A DNA stretch of 33,308 bases. Origin: Candidatus Fermentibacterota bacterium (GTDB lineage Bacteria > Fermentibacterota > Fermentibacteria > Fermentibacterales > JCC-6). The stretch covers positions 1 through 33,308 of the forward strand of contig WJMA01000030.1 in assembly GCA_014728175.1 (NCBI GenBank). The letters run 5' to 3'. Under the pieces are notes generated by a model. That model did not search any database, was not told the DNA's origin, and worked only from the letters and a program-made list of their open reading frames with translations. This document shows positions 32,888 through 33,308 of the stretch, one piece after another; position 1 is the stretch's first letter, and the number at the start of each line of letters is the position of its first letter. Position numbers and translations under genes: made by a program.

Positions 32888-33308
32888 AGAAAATACTATC
32901 GATGCACGGATGCCGGAGCCCGGTACCGGGAGAGGTGTGCTGGGTGGAGATAGACAACAGAACCGCCCGGGACTTTGCGGGGGCCAGCGTGGTTGCGGAC
33001 CTGGGGAAGCACGGGGGAGACGAGCCGATAGACGACCCCGGCAAGACCTTTTTCACCTTCGACTGCAACGTTCCGGCCAATACCCCCGCCTACGCCGAGA
33101 ACCAGCAGCGGATAAGAGATTTCGCCCGGGCCCGGGGGGTCCGGGTGTACGACATCGACGCCGGAATCGGATCCCACGTGTTGATCGAGGAGGGCCTGGC
33201 CGCCCCCGGCACCACCACGGTGGGAACGGACAGCCACCTAAACATAATGGGTGCGGTGGGGTCCTTCGGACAGGGAATGGGTGACATAGACGTGGCTTTC
33301 GCCATGAA
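32869..33308 (+). CDS. 3-isopropylmalate dehydratase/homoaconitase large subunit (LeuC-like), partial
   Basis: Only the first 146 codons are in the window; the frame is open to the right edge. MGKTIVEKILSMHG and the later DAGIGSHVLIEEGLAAPG, followed by TTVGTDSHLNIMGAVGSFG, are signatures of the LeuC/HacA branch of the aconitase superfamily. Most members use a [4Fe-4S] cluster whose cysteines lie further downstream. The TDSHLNIMGAVG variant suggests a group other than canonical E. coli LeuC, such as homoaconitase or 2,3-dimethylmalate dehydratase-like, so I give no symbol. ATG 32869 follows GGAGGGAG and overlaps the upstream gene by 19 bases. A small subunit would be expected next. Confidence 0.88.
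   Translation, partial: MGKTIVEKILSMHGCRSPVPGEVCWVEIDNRTARDFAGASVVADLGKHGGDEPIDDPGKTFFTFDCNVPANTPAYAENQQRIRDFARARGVRVYDIDAGIGSHVLIEEGLAAPGTTTVGTDSHLNIMGAVGSFGQGMGDIDVAFAM

Overview
The window carries 26 protein-coding genes, one of them cut off at the right edge. It is GC-rich and tightly packed. No rRNA, convincing tRNA, insertion sequence, prophage or CRISPR array is visible. The content suggests an anaerobic, amino-acid-using, Gram-negative bacterium of the FCB superphylum, probably an uncultured candidate phylum. This is an inference from four things: a ferredoxin-linked branched-chain 2-oxoacid oxidoreductase, PorV/FadL-like outer-membrane barrels, a periplasmic adaptor, and two secreted enzymes ending in the FlgD/T9SS-type C-terminal domain. 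TTG and GTG starts with strong Shine-Dalgarno (SD) sequences are common here. Two genes seem to need even rarer starts (ATA and CTG).

Layout. 9-4001: asparagine synthetase AsnA, a YciB-like membrane protein with a GNAT-like tail, an AI-2E-family permease and a cyclic-nucleotide-binding protein. 4096-5181: an RND-type adaptor with no pump beside it. 5356-8109: the vor operon (ferredoxin, alpha, fused beta-gamma). 8145-10996: two paralogous outer-membrane barrels flanking ndk. 11055-14234: a large PAS/GAF protein with the shape of a histidine kinase but without its catalytic residues. 14315-16771: leuS. 16824-19190: a gingipain-type C25 protease. 19446-22140: an EF-G-like GTPase and a translationally coupled envelope protein. 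22344-25982: a zinc-ribbon membrane protein, then a two-gene flavoprotein dehydrogenase related to sarcosine oxidase and dye-linked proline dehydrogenase. 26121-27821: a secreted peptidylarginine deiminase of the Porphyromonas type. 27828-28916: a DUF362 ferredoxin protein. 29001-33308: an operon of alr, a class II cyclic-nucleotide phosphodiesterase, namZ, a degenerate phosphoesterase and a LeuC-like dehydratase.

How they fit. The vor complex and the flavoprotein dehydrogenase point to amino-acid oxidation feeding ferredoxin and quinone-type acceptors. The secreted C25 protease could supply peptides. The deiminase has the same domain order as the P. gingivalis enzyme PPAD and keeps the Arg-x-Arg pair that PPAD uses to hold C-terminal arginine. 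A protease plus C-terminal citrullination pair outside Porphyromonas is the most striking idea here. Other points of note are two apparent pseudo-enzymes, a strong promoter that runs straight into an intrinsic terminator ahead of the EF-G-like gene, and a near-perfectly symmetric divergent promoter between the DUF362 and alr genes.
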